Source: Streptomyces iranensis
GTDB lineage: Bacteria; Actinomycetota; Actinomycetes; Streptomycetales; Streptomycetaceae
Length of the DNA: 64,000 nucleotides
Direction: 5' to 3'
Assembly (NCBI RefSeq): GCF_017874715.1
Contig: NZ_JAGGLR010000003.1
Location: 248,001 to 312,000 of the forward strand
The number at the start of each line of letters is the position of its first letter. Position 1 is the stretch's first letter. The position numbers and the translations under genes were made by a program. Of the stretch, positions 47,947-56,272 are shown one piece after another. The notes under the pieces are model-generated. The model had not been told where the DNA came from. It was given only the letters and a program-made list of their open reading frames with translations, and did no database searches.

Positions 47947-48993
47947 ATGTACGGCAAGGCATTCGCCCCTGAGTACCAGGGCTCCCTCACCACCCTGTCC
48001 GTGAACTCGTCCCTGGTCGAGGTGTTGGCGGCGGGCACCGAGCAGTTGCGGGCGGCCGAGCGCGGCGGCTCCCCGGGCGAGGCGGCCCGCGCGGGGCTCG
48101 CGGTCGCCGAGGCGCACCGGAGGCTGGGGCAGGTGGGCGAGGCCGACCGCGAGTGGAAGGCCAGCTACCGGGCGGCCCGTGCGGCGGGGGACCTCGGCGC
48201 GATGGCATGGGCGCTGTGGAGCGGAGGCACCCTGGCCCGGCAGCGGGGCGCGCTGGCGTTGGCGTGGCGGCTGCTCGGCCTCGCGGCCGACCTCGGCGAG
48301 CGCGGCGGGGACATCGTCGTCCGTGGCTACTCGCTGGCCGGGATGGCTGAGACCGGCCGCATCCAGGGCGACTACGACGCCGTGGGCGCCCTGCACGAGC
48401 GACTCCTCGCCGAGGCACGGAAACGCGGCGAGGCACGCCACACCGTCTGGGCGCTCGAGGGCATCGCCCAAATGCACCGCAACACCGGGTCGTACGACTC
48501 GGCCCACGCGATGTTCGAGGAGGCCGCGGAGATAGCCGCGAAGGCCGACGACCGGCGCGGACACGCATGGGCGCTGCGGGGCATGGCCGACATCGTCTCC
48601 GTACGCGACGGGGACGTGGAGCGCGCGCTGGAGCTGCTCTCCGAGGCCGAACTGACCTGCCGCGAGATGAACCTGGTGAGCGCGCTGGCGTACAACCACA
48701 AGATGCGCGGCAATGTGCTCTACCGCGCGGGCCGCTACGAGGCGGCCCGCGCGATGTACCAGCAGGCGCTGGACGAGTTCCGCGACATGAGCGAGCCGCG
48801 TGGCGAGGGTCTCGCCCGGCTCGGGCTCATCAAGTCCCTGGCCCGGCTGGGCCGCGACCGTGCCGAAACCGCCGATGACCTGTCCGAACTGGCCGGTGTG
48901 CTGGAGCGGATCGGACTGCGGCACGCCCGCCGGATGGTGGACCGGGCCCGCGAGGAGTTCGGCCTCACGGAGGCCCTGGAGGTGGCGCTGTGA
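47947..48993 (+). CDS. TPR-repeat protein coupled to polyprenyl synthase
   Basis: 348 residues, almost entirely helical repeats of TPR type, for example GDYDAVGALHERLLAEARKR, ALEGIAQMHRNTGSYDSAHA and MRGNVLYRAGRYEAARAMYQ. There is no DNA-binding, kinase or catalytic motif, so it is probably a protein-interaction platform. GGAAAGG precedes ATG 47947. The stop overlaps the prenyl synthase start (GTGA), so the two products are likely made in fixed ratio. Expression is probably controlled through the upstream palindrome array. Confidence 0.88.
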   Translation: MYGKAFAPEYQGSLTTLSVNSSLVEVLAAGTEQLRAAERGGSPGEAARAGLAVAEAHRRLGQVGEADREWKASYRAARAAGDLGAMAWALWSGGTLARQRGALALAWRLLGLAADLGERGGDIVVRGYSLAGMAETGRIQGDYDAVGALHERLLAEARKRGEARHTVWALEGIAQMHRNTGSYDSAHAMFEEAAEIAAKADDRRGHAWALRGMADIVSVRDGDVERALELLSEAELTCREMNLVSALAYNHKMRGNVLYRAGRYEAARAMYQQALDEFRDMSEPRGEGLARLGLIKSLARLGRDRAETADDLSELAGVLERIGLRHARRMVDRAREEFGLTEALEVAL

Positions 48994-50141
48994 CGACGAC
49001 GTTCCCCGCGCTCCTGGGAGCGGACGAGACCACCGCCACCGCGGGCGAGATCCTCGGCCGCTGCCGGGAGTTGGTGCGCCCCGCGCTGGCCGACACGGTC
49101 GGGCGGCTGCACCCATGGGTGGCCGAGATGGCCGCGTACTCCTTCGGCTGGTGCGATGTGGGTGGTACGCCCGCCGAGGGGTCGGGCGGCAAGGGGGTGC
49201 GGCAGGCCCTGGCCGTGCTGTGCGCGGAGGCGGCCGGGGCATCCGGTGAGGCGGCGGTCGCCGGGGCGGTGGCGGTGGAGCTGGTGCACACCTTCTCGCT
49301 GCTGCACGACGACATCATGGACGGCGACCAGACTCGCCGCACCCGCCCCACCGTGTGGAAGGCGTACGGGACCGGCCCGGCAGTGCTCGCCGGTGACGCC
49401 CTGTTCGCGCTGGCAGTGGAGGCGCTGGCCGGTGTGGACGGCGCCGGAGCCGCGGCCGCGGTGCGGCAGCTGAGCGCGGCGCTGGGCGACCTCGTCCGCG
49501 GCCAGGCGGACGACCTGCTCTTCGAGTCGCGCCCCTGGACGGGACCCGAGGCGGTGGGGCCGGAGGAGTACCGCACGATGGCCGAGCACAAGACCGGCGC
49601 GCTGCTCGGCTGCGCCGCCGCCCTGGGTGCCTCGCTCGCCGGGGCGCCGGAGCCCACCGTGGCCGCCCTGGACCGGGCCGGACGGCACATGGGCGTGGCG
49701 TTCCAGGTGGTGGACGACCTGCTGGGCATCTGGGGCGACCCCGCGGTCACGGGCAAACCCGTCCACCGCGATCTGCGGCAGCGCAAGAAGACCTTCCCCG
49801 TGCTCGCCGCGCTGAGCGCCCGCGGCCCCGGTGCCCCGGCCGCCGAGCGGTTGGCCACGCTGCTGGAGGAGTCCCCGGAGCCGGAGTCCCCGGAGCCGGA
49901 GTCCCCGAAGTCGGAGTCCCTGGAGTCGGAGTCCCCGGAGTCCCCGGAGTCCCCGGACGACGCCACCACGCGCCGGGCGGCCACCCTGATCGAGCAGGCC
50001 GGTGGCCGCTCCGCGGCCCTGGAGGAGGCCGACCGCCACATCGCGGCCGTGGAGACATGCCTGGAGAGCCTGCCGCTCGCGCCCCGGGCGAGCGCGGAAC
50101 TGCGCACCCTGCTGGGCTTCCTCGTACGGCGTGACATCTGA
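48990..50141 (+). CDS. Polyprenyl diphosphate synthase (trans-isoprenyl type)
   Basis: 383 residues. The first Asp-rich motif is in HTFSLLHDDIMDGDQTRR and the second in FQVVDDLLGIWGDP, with the expected Lys (GGKGVRQ) and RKKTFPVLAAL regions. It should condense isopentenyl diphosphate with an allylic diphosphate, probably giving GGPP-range products; length cannot be set by eye. A Ser/Pro/Glu repeat insert near residues 294-325 is encoded by short tandem repeats. No cyclase, carotenoid or menaquinone gene is adjacent. Confidence 0.92.
   Translation: MTTTFPALLGADETTATAGEILGRCRELVRPALADTVGRLHPWVAEMAAYSFGWCDVGGTPAEGSGGKGVRQALAVLCAEAAGASGEAAVAGAVAVELVHTFSLLHDDIMDGDQTRRTRPTVWKAYGTGPAVLAGDALFALAVEALAGVDGAGAAAAVRQLSAALGDLVRGQADDLLFESRPWTGPEAVGPEEYRTMAEHKTGALLGCAAALGASLAGAPEPTVAALDRAGRHMGVAFQVVDDLLGIWGDPAVTGKPVHRDLRQRKKTFPVLAALSARGPGAPAAERLATLLEESPEPESPEPESPKSESLESESPESPESPDDATTRRAATLIEQAGGRSAALEEADRHIAAVETCLESLPLAPRASAELRTLLGFLVRRDI
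49869..49957. repeat. In-frame Ser/Pro/Glu repeat in the prenyl synthase gene
   Basis: Repeated 6/12-bp words gagtccccggagccg encode a run of SPEPESPE-type residues. The stretch is expected to be an unstructured loop and prone to length change by slippage in multiples of three. Confidence 0.75.
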
Positions 50142-50167
50142 TCCGCGGAGGGCTTACCGCCGCGTGG

Positions 50168-50917
50168 TCAGCGGCGGTCGCGCACCGCGTCCAGCCGGTC
50201 GCGGACCCACAGCTCCACATCGCCCACATGCCGGCTGGCCGCGGTGAACGCGGCCAGGCTGTCATGGGCGCGGAGCGCGGTGTAGATGTCCATGTGCTGC
50301 TGGTGGGTCCAGGACAGCACATCGGACTTGACCAGGGCGCGCCAGATGCGGGCTCGGGCGGTGCGCTGGGTGACCGAGTCGGCCAGGGAGGCGAGGGTGC
50401 GGTTGCCGGACGCGGCGACGATGTCGGAGTGGAAGGCGATGTCCTCGTGGACCAGTTCCTCCGGGTCCTGCAGACCGCGCATCCGCTCGATCCGCTCCTG
50501 GAGCCGGTCGAGAGTGGCCTCGTCGACGCGGGTCGCGGCCAGCGCGGTGGCGCCCGGCTCCAGGACCTTGCGGCATTCCAGCATCTCGTTCAGACCGGTG
50601 TCCTGGGCCAGGTCCAGGAAGCTGCCGAGGGCGCGCAGCAGCCGGTCGGGGCGCAGATCGGTGACGAAGGTGCCGTCCCCGCGGCGTACGTCCAGGACCC
50701 CGGCCATCGCCAGGGCGCGGACCGCCTCCCGCAGCGACGGGCGGGAGAGTTCGAGCTCGCTCGCCAGTACCGCCTCGGGCGGCAGACGGTGGCCGGGCCT
50801 GAACTCACCGCTCTCGATGCGATTGCGCAACCGGCCGATGGCTATGTCGACGACGCTGCTCCCGGCGGCGGGGACACCGTCGGCACCGGGGCCGGAGCGG
50901 TCTGGATTGGTGGACAT
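50168..50917 (-). CDS. FadR-subfamily GntR regulator
   Basis: 249 residues. The winged helix is SVVDIAIGRLRNRIESGEFR, GHRLPPEAVLASELELSRPS, then RREAVRAL-like helices and VRRGDGTFVTD. The C-terminal FCD domain supplies metal/ligand residues (EDIAFHSDIVAASGN and HQQHMDIYTAL). It directly follows the L-fuconate dehydratase-like gene (17-bp gap) and probably represses the sugar-acid locus until substrate is present. The ribosome site before ATG 50917 is weak. Confidence 0.9.
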   Translation of the reverse strand: MSTNPDRSGPGADGVPAAGSSVVDIAIGRLRNRIESGEFRPGHRLPPEAVLASELELSRPSLREAVRALAMAGVLDVRRGDGTFVTDLRPDRLLRALGSFLDLAQDTGLNEMLECRKVLEPGATALAATRVDEATLDRLQERIERMRGLQDPEELVHEDIAFHSDIVAASGNRTLASLADSVTQRTARARIWRALVKSDVLSWTHQQHMDIYTALRAHDSLAAFTAASRHVGDVELWVRDRLDAVRDRR

Positions 50918-50934
50918 GGCGACCAGGATGCCAC

Positions 50935-52284
50935 TCAGTCGCGGTGGCTCCAGACCGGTCCGTCGGGGTAGCGGTACGTCTCCAGGGTCTCCCGCCGGAT
51001 CCGGGCGCTGTAGCCGGGTGCCTCGGGGACGAGATAGCGCGAGCCACGGATGCGGACCGGGTCGTGGAAGTGTTCGTGGAGATGGTCGACGTACTCGATG
51101 ACACGGTCGTCCATGGAGCCGCTGACGGCCACATAGTCGAAGATCGACAGATGCTGGACCAGCTCGCACAGGCCGACCCCACCGGCGTGCGGGCACACCG
51201 GCACGTCGTACGCCGCGGCCAGCAGCAGAACGGCCACCGCCTCGTTCACACCGGCCAGGCGGCAGGCGTCGATCTGGCAGACGCCGATCGCGTCGGCCGC
51301 GAGGAACTGCTTGAACATCACCGCGTTGTGGGCGTGTTCGCCGGTGGCCACCCGGGTCGGGCCGATCCGCCGGGCGATGGCCGCGTGTCCGAGGATGTCA
51401 TCGGGGCTGGTGGGCTCCTCGAACCACCAGACGTCGAACTCCCGGAGCGCCTCGGCCCAGGAGACCGCTTCCGCCACGCCCAGGGTCTGATTGGCGTCGA
51501 TCATCAGCCGGCGGTCCGGTCCGATGACACCGCGGGCGATACGGCAGCGCCGGATGTCGTCCTCCAGATCGGCGCCCACCTTCAGCTTCACCGAGTTCCA
51601 GCCCTGGTCCACAGCCTGCTGACAGAGCCGGGCCAGCTTGGCGTCGTCGTATCCGAGCCAGCCCGCGCTGGTGGTGTACGCGGGGTATCCGTGCTCGCGG
51701 ACGTACGCCTCGCGCTCGGCACGGCCCCCGGCGCGGGATTCGAGCATCTTCAGCGCGGCCTCGGGGGTGAGCGCGTCCTTGAGATAGCGCCAGTCCACCA
51801 GGTCGACCACCTGCTGGGGGGAGAGGCCGGCGAGGAGCTTCCACACGGGTTTGCCCGCCCGCCGGGCGGCGAGGTCCCAGGCCGCGTTGATGACCGCGGC
51901 GCTGCCCAGATGGATGGCTCCCTTGTCCGGGCCGAGCCAGCGCAGCTGGCTGTCGCCCAGCAAATGGCGTGAGAAGGCGCCCAGATCGCCGGTGATCTCC
52001 GCCACGGAGAGGCCGATGGCCCGCTCCCCGATGGCGCGCGCCGCCCGCACCGCCAGGTCGTTGCCACGGCCGATGGTGAAGGTGAAGCCATGGCCCTCCA
52101 GGGGTTCGGCGCCGGGTGCGGACTCCGCCGCGCCCTGGCCGGAGGGGGCGTCATCGGCGGTCTTGAGCACCACGTACGCCGCCGAGTAGTCCGGTGCCTC
52201 GTTCATGGCGTCGGAGCCGTCGAGGTGCTGGGAGGTCGGGAAGCGGACATCGATGGTCTCGACATCGACGACACGAAGGGTCAT
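50935..52284 (-). CDS. Enolase-superfamily L-fuconate dehydratase
   Basis: 449 residues, the normal length. The N-terminus RVVDVETIDVRFPTSQHLDG, SDAMNEAPDYSAAYVV is characteristic of the L-fuconate dehydratase/ENOSF1 group. Catalytic parts are NSVKLKVGADL (KxK), MIDANQTLG, WFEEPTSPDD and VCPHAGGVGLCE (His). It dehydrates L-fuconate to 2-keto-3-deoxy-L-fuconate. ATG 52284 has AGGAG upstream. The neighbouring FAH-family gene and FadR regulator support sugar-acid breakdown. Confidence 0.9.
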   Translation of the reverse strand: MTLRVVDVETIDVRFPTSQHLDGSDAMNEAPDYSAAYVVLKTADDAPSGQGAAESAPGAEPLEGHGFTFTIGRGNDLAVRAARAIGERAIGLSVAEITGDLGAFSRHLLGDSQLRWLGPDKGAIHLGSAAVINAAWDLAARRAGKPVWKLLAGLSPQQVVDLVDWRYLKDALTPEAALKMLESRAGGRAEREAYVREHGYPAYTTSAGWLGYDDAKLARLCQQAVDQGWNSVKLKVGADLEDDIRRCRIARGVIGPDRRLMIDANQTLGVAEAVSWAEALREFDVWWFEEPTSPDDILGHAAIARRIGPTRVATGEHAHNAVMFKQFLAADAIGVCQIDACRLAGVNEAVAVLLLAAAYDVPVCPHAGGVGLCELVQHLSIFDYVAVSGSMDDRVIEYVDHLHEHFHDPVRIRGSRYLVPEAPGYSARIRRETLETYRYPDGPVWSHRD

Positions 52285-52359
52285 GGCACGCGCTCCTGTG
52301 GGCAAAAGGGCGAGGGAAGCGGGCAACAGAGGGCGAGGGAAAGCGAGCAACGCCGACCA

Positions 52360-52470
52360 ACATGTCAGATGTCTGCTGTGATCGCCAAGGGTCATCTGGA
52401 CGAAAACTCGTGGTTGTTGAGGCCTTGTCACAGCCTGCAGGTGACACCTACGTTCCACGGGTCAGATGTT
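52360..52470. promoter_or_regulatory. Candidate operators upstream of the fuconate dehydratase gene
   Basis: In the divergent gap there are two direct copies of GTCAGATGT (52364-52372 and 52461-52469) and between them the dyad TGTCAC-N9-GTGACA (52426-52446). The first copy sits in ACAT-GTCAG-ATGT. These are plausible binding sites for the FadR-type regulator next door. Confidence 0.45.
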
Positions 52471-52531
52471 TCCCCGAGGCAGCGTGGTCCGCAGGGAGGC
52501 CCGATGAACCCGGCCCCGATGAACCCGGCCA

Positions 52532-53255
52532 CCACCTGGAGGGCGCCCCGACCGTGGTCCTGGCACTCGCCGTACCGTGGCTGCTCACCGACCGCCCCGG
52601 CGAGGACGCCAGACCGCCGCGCCGGGCCCGCGAAACGCTCCGCGACAGCCGGGTGCTGCGGCTGATGTTCGTGTACTTCGCCATCCAGATCGGCGTCTAC
52701 GGCGTGACATTCTGGCTCCCCGCGCTGGTCGGCCGGATCGACGGACTGGGCGATGTGGGCATCGGCCCCGTCTCGGCGCTGCCGTGGGTGTGCGCGCTGC
52801 TTGGTGTGCCGTTCCTGCCGTGGGTGTCGGACCGCAGCGGCGATCGGCGCGGGCCGCTGCGGCTCGCCCTGGTGCTGACCGTCGTCGGTCTGCTCGGCGG
52901 GGTGCTGTTGCCCCCGGTCCCCGCCATCGCCGCCCTGTGCGTGGCCGCCTTCGGTTTCCTCGGCGCGCGGCCGGTGTTCTGGGCCGTGCCGCCGACCATC
53001 CTGTCCGGCGTCCATATGGCCGGGACCATCGCGCTGATCTCCGGTTTCGGCAACCTCGGCGGCTTCCTGGGCCGGTATCCGATGGGCGTCGCGGAGTCGG
53101 CGACCGGCTCGGGCGCCACGGGCCTCTATGCCATCGCCGCCATCGTGGCGGCCGGTGTGTGCGCGGCCACCACCCTCCGCTGGGCAGGGGCACCGACCAC
53201 ACCGTCACGAGAGGAGAGGACGACAGATGACACGCATCGTGCGCTTCGCCGATGA
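52532..53255 (+). pseudogene. 5'-truncated MFS transporter remnant
   Basis: The frame begins at EGAPTVVLALAVPWLLTDRP, the mid-loop region of an MFS anion:cation symporter, and continues through about six membrane segments (LMFVYFAIQIGVYGVTFWLP and so on) to a stop at 53255. The first six membrane segments and a start codon are missing; upstream are two copies of a 15-bp repeat (ccgatgaacccggcc) and the dehydratase promoter. Probably the sugar-acid transporter of this locus, inactivated by deletion. Overlaps the next gene's start by 29 bp. Confidence 0.72.
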
Positions 53256-54174
53256 GTCCGGGACGGTCCGGACCGGAGTGGCCGACGACGCCGGCGGGAT
53301 CCGGGCCTTCCCCGGCGCGCCGCTCATCGCCGAGCTGCTGCGGCTGCCCACGGTGGAGCTGCGGGCCCTGGTGGAGAACACCTCCTCAGGACCGGCCGCC
53401 GCCCATGAGCGGGACGTCCTGCCGCTGCCGCCGCTGGACGGGCTGATGGAGCTGTGGGCGGCGGGGGTGACGTATGAACGCTCGCGCGAGGCCAGGGTGG
53501 AGGAGAGCACCGAGCAGTCGGTGTACGAGCGGATCTACGACGCCGAGCGCCCGGAGCTGTTCTTCAAATCCCCGCCGTGGCGAGTGGTGACCGACGGCGA
53601 GCCGATCGCCGTACGGGACGACTCCGAGCTGAACGTCCCCGAGCCCGAACTGGCGCTGGTCCTCAACCGGCACGGTGAGACCGTCGGCTATCTGGTCGCC
53701 GACGACGTGAGTTCACGGTCCATCGAGGGCGAGAATCCGCTCTACCTCCCGCAGGCCAAGATCTACGCCGGAAGCGCCGCCGTGTCCTCGGCCATCGTGC
53801 CCGCCTGGGAGATCGACGCGCCCGACGCGCTGGACATCACCATGGCGGTGTGGCGCGACGGCGAGGCGGCGTACCGGGCGGCCACCTCCACCGGGGCGTT
53901 CCACCGCACCCCGCAGGGGCTGGTGGACCACCTGTGGCGCTCCCAGCCCTTCCCCGACGGCGCCGTGCTGTCCACCGGCACCGGCATCGTGCCCGCGCTC
54001 GACTTCACCCTGCGCGCCGGGGACGTGGTGGAGATCTCCATCGAGGGGGTCGGCGTCCTGCGCAACCCGGTACGGGCCCATCAGTCCGAGCTGGACTGGC
54101 TGGTGGAGGCCATCGCCGAGCCGCTGACCCGCCGTGCCCACCGCGTCCACTGTTCGGCGATGACTGGCCGCTGA
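53227..54174 (+). CDS. Fumarylacetoacetate-hydrolase-family protein (sugar-acid pathway)
   Basis: 315 residues. The FAH fold is seen in GVTYERSREARVEESTEQSV, ELNVPEPELALVLNRHG (metal ligands Glu-x-Glu) and VADDVSSRSIEGENPLYLPQ (Asp ligand). This branch includes 2-keto-3-deoxy-D-arabinonate dehydratase and diketo-deoxy-fuconate hydrolase types. With L-fuconate dehydratase nearby it probably handles a 2-keto-3-deoxy acid. ATG 53227 follows an AGGAGAGGA site. A strong hairpin follows. Confidence 0.88.
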   Translation: MTRIVRFADESGTVRTGVADDAGGIRAFPGAPLIAELLRLPTVELRALVENTSSGPAAAHERDVLPLPPLDGLMELWAAGVTYERSREARVEESTEQSVYERIYDAERPELFFKSPPWRVVTDGEPIAVRDDSELNVPEPELALVLNRHGETVGYLVADDVSSRSIEGENPLYLPQAKIYAGSAAVSSAIVPAWEIDAPDALDITMAVWRDGEAAYRAATSTGAFHRTPQGLVDHLWRSQPFPDGAVLSTGTGIVPALDFTLRAGDVVEISIEGVGVLRNPVRAHQSELDWLVEAIAEPLTRRAHRVHCSAMTGR

Positions 54175-54194
54175 CCTGCGGCGTTGTTGCCGAA

Positions 54195-54224
54195 GCGGAC
54201 CTGGGCGCATCCGCCCAGGTCCGC
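54195..54224 (+). terminator. Strong hairpin terminator after the FAH-family gene
   Basis: Perfect 12-bp stem GCGGACCTGGGC (54195-54206) and GCCCAGGTCCGC (54213-54224) with a 6-nt loop GCATCC, 20 bp after the stop codon. Confidence 0.85.
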
Positions 54225-54227
54225 CAG

Positions 54228-54243
54228 TAGAACGCTTGCTCGA
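54228..54243. promoter_or_regulatory. Possible SOS/LexA-like box before alkB-type gene
   Basis: TAGAACGCTTGCTCGA resembles the actinobacterial LexA consensus CGAAC-N4-GTTCG (8 of 10 positions). It lies 22 bp before the start of a DNA-repair-type gene. The match is imperfect. Confidence 0.4.
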
Positions 54244-54264
54244 TTACGCGGGTACGCTGCACAT

Positions 54265-54891
54265 ATGGGTGCGTATCTCCAGGGCTCGCTCTTCGACCAG
54301 ACCGATGACATCGGTCTCGGCTCGCTGCGCGGGACACATCGGACCGAGCTCGGGTCCGGGGCCTGGATCGATCTGCTGCCCGGGTGGCTGCGAGGAGCGG
54401 ACGACCTGTTCGCCCGGCTCGTCGCCGAGGTCCCCTGGAAGGCCGAGCGGCGGCATATGTACGAGCAGGTGGTGGACGTCCCGCGGCTGCTCGCCCACTA
54501 CGGCGCCGAGGACCCACTGCCGCACCCCGTCCTGGCGGAGGCCCGGGAGGCGCTCTCCAGGCACTACGCCACCGAGCTGGGGGAGCCCTTCGCCACGGCC
54601 GGGCTCTGCTACTACCGCGACGGCCGGGACAGCGTGGCCTGGCACGGAGACCGCATCGGCCGTGGCGGGACCGAGGACACCATGGTGGCCATCCTGTCCG
54701 TGGGCACGCCCCGGGACCTGCTGCTGCGCCCGCGTGGCGGCGGCAGGGCCATGCGGCGGCCGCTCGGCCACGGCGATCTGCTGGTGATGGGCGGCTCCTG
54801 CCAGCGGACGTGGGAACACGCCATCCCCAAATCCTCCCGCGCCACCGGCGCACGCATCAGCATCCAGTTCCGCCCCAGCGGCGTGGGGTGA
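54265..54891 (+). CDS. alkB: AlkB-family 2-oxoglutarate/Fe(II)-dependent dioxygenase
   Basis: 208 residues. Iron ligands HxD are in VAWHGDRIG and the distal His in TWEHAIPK. The 2-oxoglutarate Arg pair follows in GARISIQFR. FATAGLCYYRDGRDS supplies the substrate-lid region. AlkB proteins repair N-alkylated bases by oxidative demethylation. The start ATG 54265 is close to the predicted promoter; the longer frame from 54184 runs through the upstream terminator and is rejected. Confidence 0.9.
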   Translation: MGAYLQGSLFDQTDDIGLGSLRGTHRTELGSGAWIDLLPGWLRGADDLFARLVAEVPWKAERRHMYEQVVDVPRLLAHYGAEDPLPHPVLAEAREALSRHYATELGEPFATAGLCYYRDGRDSVAWHGDRIGRGGTEDTMVAILSVGTPRDLLLRPRGGGRAMRRPLGHGDLLVMGGSCQRTWEHAIPKSSRATGARISIQFRPSGVG

Positions 54892-54968
54892 CACCCGCCG
54901 ACCACCCGGTGCGGTCTAGGGGGGTCCCATGGCGCACTGCCGATGCGGCTGGATTTTGGTACGGACCA

Positions 54969-54997
54969 TTGACATATATGTTCGGGGGCGATGTTAT
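54969..54997 (+). promoter_or_regulatory. Consensus-like promoter TTGACA-N17-TGTTAT
   Basis: TTGACA at 54969-54974, a 17-bp spacer, then TGTTAT at 54992-54997. This is the best housekeeping-type promoter in the window and it points right. The next gene on that strand starts at 55495, so the transcript would have a leader near 490 nt or be a separate small RNA. Confidence 0.6.
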
Positions 54998-55494
54998 GGG
55001 GCCCGTCAGCTCTTGAGAGCGCCTCGGGTGGATGTCGCCATCCGGAGCCGGACCTCGGAGAGTTCCCCGTGAATGGACGTCCCGTCTCAGGGGTGTCGGC
55101 CGCTGTCGTGGCCACGCCGTCGCTGAGTCGATTATGGACGGACCGGGCCGCAATGCCCGTGTCCGATATGCGAGATTGTCATGGTCTTGACAGTCCTTGC
55201 CTCCGTGTGCCCGTCCAGGCCTCGGCCGTGAAGGGCCTGAGCGGACCGAGCCCCGGTCCGCCGTGGCAGGGGCCACGGCGCATGACCTCTAGTGGATTCA
55301 CCAGTTTTCCGTAGCACCTTTCCCGCCGCGCCATCACGCGGCACCTTCCCACGGGCCTCCCGCCCCAAGGGCGGCGGCGCGTCGCCCGTGCGTCGCCACG
55401 CCCGATGACTGCCCGAAGAGCGCGTCCCCGTGCGCCCCCGTGCGTCATCGGCGCGGTGGCATCCCAATGTTCCACGACGAAAGAGAGATGAGAC
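54998..55494 (+). other. About 500-bp untranslated stretch before the chitinase gene
   Basis: No convincing gene is seen on either strand. Small hairpins include GGATG-TCGC-CATCC near 55029-55042 and GTGGC-AGGG-GCCAC near 55263-55276. It may be a long structured leader of the secreted-hydrolase operon or hold that operon's own promoter nearer to 55400-55480. Confidence 0.35.
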
Positions 55495-56250
55495 ATGCCC
55501 ATAAGACGTGCCCTCGTGGCCACGGCCGCGACGGCGGCGGCCGGTATATCGGCGCTCGCGCTTCCCCCTTCGGCCGCTGACGCGGCCTCCGGCACGGCGC
55601 GGGACTCGTCGTCGGTCCAGGCGCAGGCCGCCGGCTTCGTGGTGAGCCGGGCCCAGTACCAGCGGATGTTCCCGGACAAGAACGCGTTTTACACGTACGA
55701 CGCGCTGGTCAGCGCGATGAACCGGTTCCCCGGATTCGCCAAGACCGGTACGGAGACGGTCAAGAAGCAGGAGGCGGCGGCCTTTCTGGCCAACGTCGGT
55801 CATGAGACCGGTGGCCTCCGCCACATCGTGGAGCAGGACACCTCCAACTACCCGAAGTACTGCGACACGACACGCCCCTACGGATGTCCGGCGGGGAAGG
55901 CCGCGTACTTCGGACGCGGGCCGATCCAGCTCAGCTGGAACTTCAACTACAAGGCGGCGGGCGACGCGCTGGGCGTCAATCTGCTCAACAATCCGGGCCT
56001 GGTGCGGACGGACGCCGCCATCTCCTGGAAGACCGCGCTCTGGTACTGGACCACCCAGTCCGGGCCCGGCTCCATGCCCGCACACAAGGCCATGACCACC
56101 GGTGCCGGATTCGGCCAGACCATACGCGCCATCAACGGCGCTCGGGAATGCAACGGGGCCAACCCCGGGCAGATGCAGGACCGGGTCAACCTCTACAAGA
56201 AGTTCACCAGCCTCCTCGGCGTCGCCCCGGGCGCCAATCTGACCTGCTGA
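55495..56250 (+). CDS. Secreted GH19 chitinase (catalytic domain only)
   Basis: 251 residues. The signal peptide is RRALVATAATAAAGISALAL, cleaved near ADA-ASG. The mature part is a GH19 catalytic domain: MFPDKNAFYTYDALVSAMNR, FLANVGHETGGLRH (catalytic Glu in HETGG) and YFGRGPIQLSWNFNYKAAG. There is no separate chitin-binding domain. It should cut chitin of fungal walls. It is first of four secreted-protein genes in a row (gaps 22, 2 and 84 bp). ATG 55495 follows AGAGAG. Confidence 0.93.
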   Translation: MPIRRALVATAATAAAGISALALPPSAADAASGTARDSSSVQAQAAGFVVSRAQYQRMFPDKNAFYTYDALVSAMNRFPGFAKTGTETVKKQEAAAFLANVGHETGGLRHIVEQDTSNYPKYCDTTRPYGCPAGKAAYFGRGPIQLSWNFNYKAAGDALGVNLLNNPGLVRTDAAISWKTALWYWTTQSGPGSMPAHKAMTTGAGFGQTIRAINGARECNGANPGQMQDRVNLYKKFTSLLGVAPGANLTC

Positions 56251-56272
56251 GCGACCTTCCCACGGAGGAGTC

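Noticed and set aside
48990-50141. Encapsulin cargo-type polyprenyl transferase
   Set aside because: There is no encapsulin shell gene nearby and no long disordered N-terminal targeting region; the insert is near the C-terminus.
55280-55300. DasR (dre) site before the chitinase gene
   Set aside because: The CTCTAG-centred word there does not match the TGGTCTAGACCA-type consensus beyond the CTAG core.
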